This document shows positions 25,970-40,400 of a DNA stretch of 64,000 nucleotides, piece by piece. The notes beneath the pieces were generated by a model, which worked only from the letters and a program-made list of their open reading frames with translations, was not told the DNA's origin and searched no databases. Position numbers and translations under genes: made by a program. Origin of the DNA: Rostrohypoxylon terebratum. Taxonomy: Eukaryota > Ascomycota > Sordariomycetes > Xylariales > Hypoxylaceae. How positions within the stretch are numbered: position 1 is the first letter of the stretch; each line of letters opens with the position of its first letter. The stretch spans positions 496,001 through 560,000 of the forward strand of contig MU385863.1 in NCBI GenBank assembly GCA_022497145.1, given 5' to 3'.

Positions 25970-27861
25970 TTGACAAATGCAACTCGCTGGAACCGGACCC
26001 AGAGGTTGTCAAGTTGATCAATTTGTCATTCGGGAAGATTGGCAATCCAAATGTAACTAGACCGAAGATGCGAAAGAACAGATTTACCTAGTGTAGGTAG
26101 ATAGCTGGATTATACAGCTATGTAGCTACCTAGGACCTAGGTAAAGTAGACGAGTAGGCCTAGAGCCCTGGGTTTCGATGATATAGGTATTATTGAGTGA
26201 CGATGGGAATCGGTGCTGTGTGCTGGGTGCTTGGATGCTGGGTGCTGGATACTAGGTGCTATTAGCTGCTAGCTGGAGGTGCTTTAGTTGGGTCGGCAGT
26301 CAAAACAAGGTCGCCAAGCAAAGTCAGCTATTCACGATGGACCGGGCCGGGGTGATCCATAGGAAAAAAATAACCCTTGCCTTGAACTTCTAAAGGGGAC
26401 GATTGTGGAAGAAAGTGGACAAAAAAAGTTATTGACTCGGGCTCTGCCTCTGCAGGTTTCCACTTCCACTCCGTCGGGCACTTTCATATGATTCGACCGG
26501 ATTGTTCAATGCGATAAGGCGAAGACAAGCCTCCTTGGTCCTTCATACATGTGAATTTATCTTAATAATAATTAAACATATTAAGGTATAACCAGGTCCT
26601 CAAATCGAAATATTTTGGATGTTCGAATGTTGAGCTCTCAACTTTTAAAAAGGAATAATGATTTGAGATTTGAGATTTGAGATTTGAGATTTGATCGTAG
26701 ATGATCAGATGATCGGATGGCGACTATGTCCCCTCAAAGTAAAAGTAAGGCAAGGTGAGGCAAGTTGAGGCAAGGCGATGTGTGTGTAGTACGTAGGTAA
26801 TTTAAATCAAGATAGGTGACAATCACTTATAATAACTCTGCCGATTCAGAAACTCGCATAAGTGCCTTCTCTAGAGTTGAAGCTAAATAAATTGTAGTAC
26901 ACAAATTTCTCGATGATTGGTTGGAAGTTGGTAATTGGTAAGAGGAAGGTAGGAAAATTATTGGGTACTTGAAACTAGTAAACCTTCCTAGGCTTTGGGA
27001 ATTGCCTAGAAAGTGCTGTACAATACTATAGGTGAAAACTACCTCCTAGTGGACGCTTTGCCCGGTGACTTCCTGTGACAGCACGGGCAAAAGATAAACT
27101 GTCGCAATCTTTAGCTTAGCTCCTTTAGAGTTTTCTTTGTGTAGCAGTTTCAAATTATGTGAGAAACAAGCGCCACCGCAATTTGAAATCTCGATTGCGA
27201 TGTTACTAGGTACCTAGTAGGTACGGAATAAGTTCTCCGAATTTCATACGCCTAGCCACCTCACGATGCAAGACGCAGGATGATGTTGGAGATGTACAAG
27301 TTGATTACATACTAGGCAGGAATACATCAAATAAGGATAATAATCTATTAGAGATCGAACAGCCAAGTTCGTATGCGGCAATCACCTTGCAATTCAAAAT
27401 TTTCGTGCCACAGCAGATCACCGATCATGACATTAGCCACAATGAATTACCCCAAATTCACATGTGGCTACGTGTGCGGAGGGGTCGTTGGAATTTCCAA
27501 GTTTCTGTATTGTACTTAAGTACCTAGTAATACTAGCTGAGGTACCTGCCTTACAGTACCCCTCATCGCGCAAAGACGCGTGCTAAGAATTTAGCGTTTT
27601 GTGGAACCATTGCGCCGTTCATTCCTCCCTTGGCGCACTCTATTACGAAGTACCGCAGTAGCAATTAAACTTTTTTAGAACCGTCCTTGGAAATCTCCAG
27701 GGCTGTAAGTACAGAGTACCCATTTCATCTCGACATAGCACTTCAAGATTTCAAGATTCGGCATATTATAGACTACTTCATGATAGAATCACTATTATTT
27801 TCATTTCCTTGCATTTTCTTTCAAGTCTTTCGGTAGATGGAACTGATTTCAGGGGTTCCTT
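25970..27861. other. Intergenic region between the divergent ssk2 and sld3
   Basis: This 1.9-kb spacer separates two divergently transcribed genes and should contain both promoters. A doublet of CCTAGG boxes (26129-26141) lies 160 bp upstream of the ssk2 ATG. ATTTGAG is repeated four times at 26661-26688, and a GGCAAGG-like degenerate repeat occurs near 26750. No coding region is seen. Confidence 0.6.
26661..26688. repeat. Tandem ATTTGAG x4
   Basis: Four perfect copies of the 7-mer ATTTGAG, followed by a partial fifth. They lie in the shared upstream region of ssk2 and sld3. Confidence 0.9.
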
Positions 27862-30857
27862 ATGTCTTCTAGAGCTGCGCCGGTCGCGTCGCGTCGGTCC
27901 TCTGGCGCGACTCTTCCAAAGCCTAGTCATGACACCCCCAACCTCAGTTCTAGTCAAAATCAAAAGTCGAATAGTGCTATCGAGACCTTAGAAGACTTAC
28001 TGAAACCTTCCATTGTTGTCAAGGTAAGCTATACCATCTGCCAATATTTCTCTTTGTCTGGTTTTTACTAAATTGGTCGAAGCCATATCCTCCCAAGCTA
28101 TCCATAAAGCCACGCAGTCTCCAACCATTAATGCTTCTACCCCGAGAACACCTGAAGCTATCGTACCTTGATCTATCTGTGCCCCATGGAACCTTCGAAT
28201 ACTCCAGTTCCTTCGAATCGAATGTCAAGATTCTGGACCTTGAAGGCCGTTTTGGATCTCGCCCCGTTATTCTCATCGCTCGATTAGAATCCGACAAGTC
28301 CGTCTATGCGTTGGAGAGACAGAAGGGTGGATTATATACACTCTGCCATGTTGGCTCTTGGGTGGACCTTCAGGACCTTGAGAAAGTTGCTACAGTGTCA
28401 TTGCCCCAATTAATCAAAAAGGAGACCACTACTTCGAAAGACTCCCAGCCTCCCGCATTACCCCCATTGACGACTCCTCACTTGCACCATGAGACGAAGA
28501 AGAGGAGGCTTGCGATTGAGGCCTTAGAATCGATAGTCAAGAAGCCCGTGAGACCTCGGTCGGCGTCTAGTGCCCCCCCACCTCAACCCACAGGGCCACC
28601 CACACCTGGACTGAATGGTACCGAATCCCAAGCCGAGAGTGCGCGTATTCTTAGAGATGAATTACCCACTGGTGTACTTGAGACGCAAAACGAAAACCAA
28701 ACTGTGAAGGCGTCCGAGATAGATGATATGCTTAATGAGCCAACTGCGGGAGCTATCTTTGACAATATCCGGAACCAATACTTTGAGACTCTATATAACT
28801 CAATGGTAAGTACTTCAGGCGCATTTCATTCTATTCATTGTCTAACACTGATAGGGCTCCCTAGGGTACTTTACTAAAGGTCCTCTATCTCGAGCACGTG
28901 CTGCTTTCCACCTTGACTGTGATTCGAATCTTGAGATGAGCGATTTGATAGGATTCTTACGAAGCCTGGTTATGACAACCGCCCAGATCGACAAGAAGTA
29001 CCGGGAGACGATTCCAGACATAGTTGCGAAGATGAAGTCAATGTTCCAGGATTCCGATGCGGAGCAAGCCAACGCCAAGTCCAAGAAGCGAAAAAACAAG
29101 AAAATAAAGCTTGGTAAAGACGGTCTGTATCCAATGGAAGATGATCGTATCAGGAAGTGGTGGGATGTGCGCAAACCAAAGGCGAAAAGCGACGATGATA
29201 TGACGACAAACGACACCGAGTCGCACGAAACCAAGCTTCAAATAGCTTGGTTACGATCGAGGGAGACCCAGCTGCAGATGATTATTATCCTAGAGATTCT
29301 TGCATTAGAGCCAGTTATCGCATCTCGGAATGAAGAGGATTCCCAACTCCCAGGCTTGCCCGCCGTTGCACCGACTGCCGAAACGCCGAAGGATGGCCCT
29401 TCAAAAAAGGGCAAAGGGCGCAACAATCTACCATTGCTTGTCGACCTCCACGCTGACCGACTGTGTATCTGGCAATCCACTTCGCTGGATGGGGTTAAGT
29501 TTCTCGCCGGCCAGGATAGCCAAGAACAGAACACCCAGAAAGCGCTGGACCCTTTGAAAGATTTCTGCGTCGATATTATCGTTCCATTGTAAGGTGATCT
29601 TGAACTGTAGTTAGAGATACGTGCTGACAGCTTCAAGCTTTTCAACGAGGCTACCAGAGCAGTCCGACAGCATTAGCCGTAAGTTGGGTGGGCCAGTCAT
29701 TATACAGCCTCCCCCTAAACCTAAAGTGAAGAAGCCGGAACCCGTATCGAAGTCGAAGCCAAAGCCTGGTTCATCGACAAAACGTCCGGGGATGTCTAGG
29801 TCGTCAAAGTCCTCTGGGTCTCTCGAAAAGGTTCTTTCTCGGGAGTCTGAGAAGCATCGGCGGAGCATGTCGCGCGGTCCAAGTGGAGCGATCGCCTTGA
29901 TGAGATCTGCTACCACTCCTATGCTAAAGCGGGAAGCTAGCGAGCCACTCTCTTTGAAGAACATACCTAGACCAGATTCGGTTACGAGAGAAAAGGCCCC
30001 GCGCCCGCTGACAGCGGCACCACCTAAGCGAAAATCAGGCGAGGAGAAGGCGAAAAAGGAAGCGTTAGTCCAGGCGGAGCTACAAGATGCTATATCTACT
30101 CTGAGACGTCCTAATAGGGAAGTCGTTGGCAAAGACATGGCGGAGGCAGCAGAGAGACGTGCCACCACTAGTCTTTCTCAGCTGAAGAGTAAGTCAAATT
30201 GAGCTTAAGCGTATTTCTATTCGCTCCAGTTCTAATCCATTTATAGAAGCACGGAAGCCGACACAGTATTCTCGACCTCAGGACAGTATAGTCAAAGCTA
30301 CGCCTGTGGGAAAGCGATATAGAGATGTATTCGGGACGAGTGCTGCTCATCGACAGACGCCTCATGGCTTAGGAGCCCACGAGCCAAGCAGTACGCCTTT
30401 TTCTTTGATTCCTTCTTCGGGTGCTAAAAAACGCAATCACGAGTCGGCATTCGCTCTAGAAAATTCGCCGAGCATCATTCGTTCGGAACCGTTCGCGCAA
30501 ATTGAGGCGACCCCAGTGAAACACTCGAGTTTGAGGCAGAGCTTCTTGTCCGTTCCAAAGCGTGATGACGAAGATATCCTCGCGTCATCACCTATCATGT
30601 CTCGGAAATCGTCGTCGTTATCATTCCACGATAGCGGAATCGGATTAGATGAACTCGTCGAGACGCCTGTGAAACCTCGCGCGGTCCCGATTCCGTCAGA
30701 CGGGGTTGTGGCCGGAACGCCCATGAAGAGGAGGATCCTCGAGTCGACTGTCGCTAACAGCAGCAGCGATTCCAAAAAACCCGCCGCCGAGCCGGCTAGG
30801 AAGCTGTCGATATACGAAAGACTCGGGTGGGATGACGACTTGGACGAGCTTAGCTAA
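27862..30857 (+). CDS. sld3: DNA replication regulator Sld3
   Basis: Five exons: 27862-28023, 28083-28805, 28855-29588, 29638-30188 and 30247-30857 (926 residues). The third intron uses acceptor AAG at 29637, chosen because it alone restores the conserved run VPFFSTRLPEQSDSI; the nearer CAG leads to a stop. The Sld3 core begins near residue 296 with GSLGYFTKGPLSRARAAF, the most typical motif of the family, and continues through a Lys-rich segment and KWWDVRKP. The C-terminal third is disordered, basic and Ser/Pro-rich, with many possible CDK sites (TP/SP). In the family, Sld3 recruits Cdc45 to the Mcm2-7 helicase and, once phosphorylated by CDK, binds Dpb11 to fire origins. The gene converges on the carboxylesterase gene with about 500 bp between their ends. 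Confidence 0.9.
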
Positions 30858-31364
30858 GCTGTTTATAATGAGGTGCTTTTTTTTTCTTTGGACAGAATCT
30901 ATAGAAAACTAGATTCTAACGATTCGCTGCTGGATGCACATGATGACTAAGGTAGGCATGGCATGAAACTATATGAGAGCATTCGAGGCGTTGACGCAAT
31001 TGTACTTTCTTGTAATTATGGCATATTTGGAATGGGGCATAGCAAAACAAAGCAGCATTGCAATCAGCATGGAATTGGCGGTACACCTAATAGATCATGG
31101 AATTTTCTTCGCTATTATTGAACTTATTAGCAAACGGATCCTTCGATATTTTTGTAAAGCATCGGATGTGCAATAGATTTGGAATTTCACCTGACATATC
31201 ACTTCTAGGTAGCTACCTACTTTCCATGAACCCTCACATCAGGATAGATCAAATGAGAATGTACCATATGATCTTGGTATTTAGTTGGAAGGCATATATC
31301 ATAATATCTCGTAAAATATATCCAAGAACATAAAAACATAACACAACACATCCCCTCTCTCCTC
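30858..31364. other. Convergent intergenic spacer (3' ends of sld3 and the esterase)
   Basis: About 500 bp, AT-rich, between two converging stop codons. It probably consists only of the two 3' UTRs. No gene is seen. Confidence 0.6.
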
Positions 31365-33251
<1,887 letters not shown>

Positions 33252-34457
33252 GATGCGTCGCAAACCACCAAGATCAGACCGTAGAAACGACGTTGAAGCT
33301 TTTTGGGGCTCAAACAAAAGGATTCTCCCGTCAGAGATCTCTCCTCGGCATCCTCCAAGACATAAAGGTCCCAACAGGAGGGTATTTATCCCAGGGAAGC
33401 AAGTTTCTAGAAGTTAGCAGTGCGTAATCGACCCCCTGTAGCTCTTATCGTGGGATTCCCGAGCTCGGTCCCTAACCGGATGCGGAACGGGGGTTGTGCC
33501 AGGCCTTTCAGCTCTGAAGAGGCGATTGGTAAGGAGAAATGGTAACCGAGAACGAAAGAACGTAAAGGTGGGATCAGGGCTGGACCAGCTTTCAGCTAGC
33601 TAGACTTGATGCGCGTTGGATTTCCGTCCCCTGTATAGGTAATACCTAACTCCAATTCTCTAATCGGCGCCTTGTCAAGTGCGTACTGCGTATGTAAGCA
33701 TTAGACATGTCTCTATCGTATAAGGACCATGCGGTATTAACCGTTAGTTGGAAGACGGGATATCAATCAGGTCTTATGTATATTCCTTCGGAAAGTCTGA
33801 GCCGTAGGTGCTAAACTGACCATCGTAAGGTCAACAAACATCCCTACCTAACCTAAGCAAGGGACGGGAACTTGAATGTTTATCAGCAGGCTTTAGCGGA
33901 GACCCCTGAAAAAACAAATCATCCATGACGTCCATGGCTTTTCGGAGTTGTGAACCCCGTACTACACAAGGCGGCTGGTTGCATTTCACAATCTGCAGTT
34001 GGGAATCGGCACAAGGTTGTCCTGTGGTATTGTTTCAAAAGAGTCTGTTATACGACATCCTGCTGTGTTGAGCAGTCTTATGTCTCGGCATATTCAATTG
34101 ATTTGTATAATTTTTAGGTAATGGATGTGTATAATAGAATGAAACCGAAGTAAGGAATCATAGGGCAGCGTTATTACAGTATGTATGTTGATTGTTTATG
34201 AAGTGATAATAAACATTTCGAAAGGTTAAAAAGAGGTACTACAGCTGTACTACAGCTGTACTATGTAAAATGTGATGGAACCCAAAATTTGGTTCCAAGA
34301 TCATCTCTTTCTTGGCAAACGAAAGAGCCGCAACTGCCCGGATACAAGATTCTCGGTTAATGGGGGCTAATTGGGGCTATAGTAAGACCACGTGACATTA
34401 GCTCACACATTTATGATATAGACTTTCTTACCGAAGGAATATCTCATCAATCAATCA
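33252..34457. other. Intergenic region (esterase promoter side to tRNA)
   Basis: About 1.2 kb without a supportable gene. The portion next to 33251 is the esterase 5' UTR and promoter. A short direct repeat of CTACAGCTGTA occurs near 34239-34260 (GTACTACAGCTGTACTACAGCTGTACTA), which is palindromic. CACGTG is present near 34390. Confidence 0.5.
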
Positions 34458-34548
34458 GCGGGGATAGCTCAGCTGGGAGAGCGTCAGACTGAAGTCAACT
34501 TCTGTTTCTCAAATCTGAAGGTCATGTGTTCGATCCACATTCACCGCA
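34458..34548 (+). tRNA. tRNA-Phe (GAA) with an 18-nt intron
   Basis: All arms fold. Acceptor stem is GCGGGGA/TCACCGC, D-arm stem GCTC/GAGC, anticodon stem TCAGA/TCTGA, anticodon GAA at 34491-34493 (window bases G, A, A), T stem ATGTG/CACAT with loop TTCGATC, and discriminator A. An 18-nt intron (34495-34512) sits one base 3' of the anticodon, the canonical nuclear position cut by the tRNA splicing endonuclease. CCA is not encoded, as expected. The acceptor stem has one G-A mismatch at pair 5:68. A T run follows at 34559. Confidence 0.95.
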
Positions 34549-34558
34549 GCTGATTTCC

Positions 34559-34572
34559 TTTTTGTCTTTTTT
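34559..34572 (+). terminator. RNA polymerase III T-run terminator of tRNA-Phe
   Basis: A run of five T (34559-34563), then a run of six T (34567-34572), begins 11 bases after the tRNA 3' end. T runs on the coding strand are the usual Pol III stop signal. Confidence 0.8.
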
Positions 34573-36232
34573 CTCTTTCTCTTCGTTCCTCTTTTTATGT
34601 TTGATTTGGTTTCTTGAGTAAAAGAAGTTGGTTGAATAGTTTCTTTTTGCTCTTCCTAATTTAGCCCATCGCATTGCAGCTTTTACTTTTATTAGGTACC
34701 AGCAAATTTACTCTGATCTTGAGTCCATTGACGATGGCAACAGCGGAGTTAGATATCCATAATTTTCCGATTGCAAATGGAAGTCAAATCTTTAATCGCA
34801 AAAATATGTCTACAGTTCATCACGTACATATATCTTTTTTACTATAATGACAATCAATCAATGCTTTCATACCTATTTTAGCTTCAATGTTTTCCCTGCA
34901 AGGATCCTTCCTTCAATCTCGTCGATGTGAAATCATTTAGGTTAAGAATAATTGTCGTCACTTCCAATTTCGAACCAATTTCCAGTTGCGCGGTTGCCAG
35001 ATGCTAATGCATATTACATAATACGTCAGCCCATATAAAGTGCCGATCCCCCTCCATCTTTCTCTTCCTTATCAACTTTTCGTATGGGATCACGTTCTCA
35101 AGCTACCAGTGGTTCGAGTAGTTTGGGGAAATAGACCCTTAAGCTACTAGGTATACTGAGCAGATGCGGAGTAAATGTTCCAGTCCCGGAGACATTTCAT
35201 TTGTCTGCTAGTTGTCCAGGCGCTGTCTAGGCCTGCAGATCCGTAATGCCGTGGAAAGCTTCGCGTCTCGGCGAGGTTACTCTTCACGTGCTCGAGTTCA
35301 CATCGCCGCAAGGGTATTCACGATAGGCGGCGCATGTCGGCGCATGTTGGGATACCTCTCGGATTCAAGATGAACCAATGAATTTGTCGGAAGTAGGGAG
35401 AAGACCTCTCTACCTCCTCAAACTGCCTAGCATTCCTACAATATTATCCGCCCATACAAATCGCTAACAGGGCCATGGCGGCATGGGTCCGTCTAAAAAA
35501 GCATCTTCAACGCATCTAAGTGCGCTTCAAAACTAAAGAACCGGCTAGTGTCAGGAAGGTTGCGAGCACTTCAGGAGCCGAGACTCAGGTGTTGCACATG
35601 GGATGCGTCTAGGATGGACTAGGATGGGGTCGAGATAAGTCTGGGATGGGCTGGGATGGTCTGCACAAGCCAATCCACCACAGCACGTTGTCGAATCCGA
35701 ACCTCTGATTGGCTACCCCTTGACTTCAGCCAATGTCAGAGCTCGAATTGATCGCGTGCCTCGACTCGACACCTTTCAATGCTTTGTCGACGTTGAAACT
35801 TTTCAATATGTCGGACATACTTCTCTTCGACTCTGACCCCTCCCAGATTCATCTTTTTATCATCAAAAAAAAAAACAAAGACTTTTCGCGTCTTGAAGCC
35901 CGTCGCTTACATCGCTCTCTTCAACTCCTAAACCATGGGTCTATGAATGACATTGTCTCACCTTCGCAGCATTTATCCTAATTATCTCTCGTCACTACAC
36001 TATACGCTCGTGTAACGGATATTCGGTACCCAAGTGATTGTGGCTATACCCGACTTCCCGCGTCAAATTTGAGTTGAGTTTTATTCGAATTTGAACGTTG
36101 AGATCCCCTTGAGTTGCGGATTACCGAATCTCTGGTTCAACTTGCCTTCGGGAAACTGTGTTTGCGATAGCCCTACGCCAATCCTTCTTGTCGTGTGACC
36201 AAGCAAAGTGACCTAACAGATCATTATTCAAT
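34573..36232. other. Intergenic region upstream of the bHLH gene
   Basis: About 1.7 kb without a recognised gene. A short repeated GGATGGG/CTGGGATGG block lies near 35608-35665. A run of A (35865-35877) precedes an open stretch (35733-35981) that has no recognisable domain and that I do not call. The last 250 bases probably hold the bHLH 5' UTR. Confidence 0.5.
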
Positions 36233-37427
36233 ATGACACGTCTAAAGATGCCGCCAACCCCGGCGTCCTCTACCGAGATCAAGGGCCAGGACCACTCGCA
36301 CCAGCTGTCTACTCTTCAAATGTCATTTGAATTGCCTCCGTCGGCTATCGGGCCAAACGCCAAGAACCAAGCGCCTACTGCTTCTAAAACATCGCCAGTA
36401 TCGCCATCTACTAAGACAACATATCCGGTTCAGCCGAGCGAGACCGTCAAATCCAGGAGGCGCTCGTCTGCTGCGCAGAAGGAGACCTTCGCCTTACCTC
36501 CTCCGCCAACGAGATCCCGTAGGATCATTCAGATGAAACCCCGCCCCCAAGAAGAACCTGCTGAACAGGCAACTCCGGATAAAACATCTACCGCGAACAC
36601 CGGAAAGAATGCTGGCGGCGCCGGGTCTAAGAAGAAGCAGCCTTCGGCGACCAGCGCCGCTGGTAGGAAGATCGCGAGGAAGACGGCTCACAGCTTGATT
36701 GAGCGCCGTCGACGATCTAAGATGAATGAAGAATTTGCGGTGCTCAAGGGTTTGATACCCGCCTGCACGGGCGAGATGCACAAGCTAGCCATTCTTCAAG
36801 TATGTTCAGAGGATATTGATATTATGCCGCGTTTGTCTTTCTGTGCTAATAGTTATCTACCAGGCTTCGATCGAATATGTGCGATACCTTGAAGACTGTA
36901 TCTTAAAGCTAAAGGAACAACGCGAGGACCAATCAACGACACCGGCCCCACCTCAATTCAGACTACCCCCTTCCAATGATCAGGACACATATGACATGGA
37001 TGAGGATAAGGAAGAGGAAGAGGAAGAGGGCCAAGAAGATGTTGAAATGACAAATTCGGAGGCGCCCTCGCCAGTTTATGCTCAGACTCCTGCTCGTTCT
37101 GCGCAATCATCCATATCGCCAGCATTGGTTGCAGAAGATGCACGAGGAAGACAGCAATCTTACTCATCGGTATCTACAGAATACCGTCACTATAGCTATA
37201 GTGGACCGTCTGCTACTTCTCCCGCTTTCGGACCTCAGGGATACCCGCAACACGTGGGACCCGCATCTGCATCACACTCAACGATCACGAGTCCGGCTCT
37301 GAGGCCTCAACAGGAGATAGACCAAGAAGCATCCGCAGCACTCCTGATGCTCAACGTCGATCGCAGAGGGACGAATAGCAACGGAACGGGAAGGGGCATG
37401 AGTGTGAGGGACTTGCTCAGCTCATAA
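36233..37427 (+). CDS. bHLH transcription factor (Esc1-like)
   Basis: Two exons, 36233-36799 and 36864-37427 (376 residues), with the intron (GTATGT...CCAG) exactly between ILQ and ASIEY of helix 2. Residues 1-140 are Pro/Ser/Thr-rich. The bHLH domain spans about 144-205: basic region KTAHSLIERRRRSKMNEEF with the H-E-R pattern (His, Glu and Arg that read an E-box, CANNTG), then FAVLKGLIP, loop ACTGEMHKL, and helix 2 AILQASIEYVRYLEDC. An acidic stretch (DEDKEEEEEEGQEDVEM) and a Ser/Pro-rich tail follow. It binds DNA as a dimer in the nucleus; targets are not visible. The Ala-Cys-Thr-Gly-Glu-Met loop is typical of the filamentous-fungal group related to Esc1 of fission yeast. Translation could instead begin at the Met six codons downstream. 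Confidence 0.88.
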
Positions 37428-40400
37428 AAACCGCTACTTGGTCCTTATACACCGCTTTGATGCATTATTGGTTGGCATTGGGGGTTCACATCAGCAGGGT
37501 TGGGGCGGCAGTTTGTGTTTGCATTTGCATCAGCGGGGACTGAAGCTCGTAGGCTTGGGTTTACGTACGTGTGAGAAGAAGGCAGGGAGGCAAGAAAGCT
37601 ATACGGGTTTCGCGGTACCATGGGTATTTTTACATCGCGAAATAGGGTCGTCATACTCGCTCGAGGATATCTGGGGATATATTAAGGCGTTAGATCTTTT
37701 TTGTCATATATGCTCAATTGCATTGGTATTTGATCGCTAAAAGGTGGAGAGGGATGTCGCGATAATGGTGCATTCTTTGGATTGGACCCCTATTATGTAG
37801 AGGGGGCAATCAATCAGCATACTGGTTTATTCATATTCGATCCAATTGAAGTCAAGATCTTGGGGACTGCTTATTTTTGATCTTTACATCGTCATGTATC
37901 ATGTCTATGGTCCCGTTATGTTAATGGCGACACCCTGATTCTGATTGGACCTGGATTCTTTACTAGATTATATGAGATAAATACACAATAGCGCACGATC
38001 TTTGTCATTGAGGTTATAGTTAGGTTACCTATTAGATAAGCTTAAAAGGACTCCGGTTCTCTTGCTTGACCATCACGTGACACCCCTTATTGCGAACCAA
38101 TTTGCGTCTCTCCCTGATGATATCAACTAACAGCATCAAAATATAACATTACGTATTATCTAATATTACCAGCAGACGCCGAATTGACAGGAGTAAAACG
38201 GAAAGGAAGAAAAAAAATCAAAGAACTACACCTAAGAACTCATCTCAAGTCCTGGATTACTTTATGCATGATCAAATAAGTGAATCGTAGGTAGGTAGCC
38301 ATTCCAACAAGTCCCTAGAAGATTGCTAGAAGGTGCATTGGTCTTTTGATATTTAACTTTGCTATGACTGTGGATGAGGTCTTGGGCGCTTGTTGATACT
38401 GTGCCCTAGCTAGGTAGCCATAGCTCGGCGGGCGGAACGACGACCGTCACAAGATAGAGCATGGGTAGGCTAGGGACTATCTTATCTGTGTTGAGTATCT
38501 TTTCTTTTCAATCTTTATACAGATGATCGAGCACTGGATTGCGCGATATCCCTAGGAGGGAATGGTTGCTCGGTGATTAACGCTCATGCATAAATGGATG
38601 GATGGTAGACATCGAGTCGTTGCGGAAAGGGGAGCTGCCTGTTGTGGTATTACCTACGCACTCTTAGAAGGTGAAGTGAAACTCGTCTTCGCAGAGTTGA
38701 GTGTCGTCTCCAGGCCTAAACGCGTATTTTACCTAGACGTGGTTAGCCATCATCGTCGACTGTACCTCCTCAACTCCTATATCTAGAATAGATCAACAAG
38801 GGTGCAACTCGAATTTCTACGAGCGCTTCTTGAGCCGATAATGGTACGTAGAGCTGCTAAAATCGAAATGTAATATTAGATCTCAAAACCATTGAGATCA
38901 TCTTTTAGCTCCACTGGACAGGCGTTGCTCGCAGTAACGAGAGGGGGACCTGATCGGCAAAGAGCATCGAAGAATGAGGGCGTATTAACAACATATGGTG
39001 GGTACTTAGGTATGTGGCTTCAATTTATATGCCCCGTTCTGTAAGCATTGAGTCATGCTGGATTGAATAGATGTCTTCGTCAATTATGGCGACTTCACGC
39101 AAACTAATTCGTGGGTACCGTGCATACTATAAAGAATTCCAAGCGATATTAGTGACCATCGGACTGGAATGAAGCATATAGAAAGCCAAATAAGATACTG
39201 ACAGTATTATATGTATGCCATATGAAGGTGATTACCAAGGGTCTTCAAAAACTCTTGAGAATAGGGGTAATTGTACTGTTTCTACTGACGATAAGTCTCA
39301 AGGGCCCCCCTTGTGTAGACAAGGCCCTTTAAAAGTCTATTGAGATCTTCCCTTAGAATTCGGCTTATTGTGTAGTAGACACTACGTAATTGTAGAATCA
39401 ATGTTTTTATGAGGTTGCGCAAGAGTTCCCACGCTCAATCCTCCCTTGAACGATGAGCGTGCGAAATGTTCTTCAGGTTTAAAACGCCCCCAAAATCGAT
39501 GGTGAGTCATCGGACGTTGGAAAAGGGCTACTGAAGTATGTAAACCAGCAATAATTGTGCTTGCGCAAGGCTCTGCTGTCAACAGTTAGCAAGCCGAGTT
39601 ACACCCCGAAGGCGCGGTGTTTTTTCTTGACTTAGCTGTATAGTCTGTCTATCATAGCCGAATGTAATGCCGTGATTTAGGAAACCTCAATTCGGCACTA
39701 ATTTCTTGATTGAATGATGGTATAATCTCCTCCACCTTGTCCATCATTCACTTCGAGCACGAATGAATATTTCGAGGATACGGGTGATGACTGCACGAGA
39801 TAGGCATGTGTAAGCCACCTATTGCAACCTATTCATAAACGGTATCCCCTGGATATATCGGGATCGACCCTGTGTCACTGCTGCTGAGGTGGCGGTGTGG
39901 AAATTCTGCGCGAGACTTGACCAGTCCGTTGGGATCTGCCTCCCGGGCTCCCGTTTTCAACAATTCGCAATTGTAAGCGGGTTGCAATGAATATGTAAGT
40001 TTGTGATGCGCGACGGATCAAAACGCGTGAAACATAATTCCCGCATCTTTGATGCCCAAGACATCCCTCACAGATTTGGAGCTAACCGACAAGAAGCAAG
40101 AAGATATATCGGGTCAACGATTATACATAAAAGGCTAAATGATCATGAAATCCCGTGTTTCTTGCGCACCTATCTCAGGTAATCTTGAGAAGGAGGGTGG
40201 TACTGCAAAGCAGGTGATAGAACTCCCACGCCGTCGCAAGGCCGTGCATGACTTGAATGGTCGGGTCCCATCCGGGTGTCACATTAAGACATCTGATGCT
40301 AAATGCTTCTTCGAAGGATCTTAGAGTAGTATTGTAGCAGTATTGTAGCAGTGTCGTAGTATTTTGTGTTGTAAAGCTGACCGAACGAATTGTGAAAAAT

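Noticed and set aside
26661..26777. Tandem ATTTGAG and AGGCAAG repeats as telomeric or centromeric DNA
   Set aside because: Too few copies, and the units do not match the fungal telomere unit TTAGGG; ordinary microsatellite expansion.
39300..39329. AAGGGCC/GGCCCTT palindrome as a possible mobile element
   Set aside because: The arms are only 7 bp and pairing does not extend outward; no target duplication.
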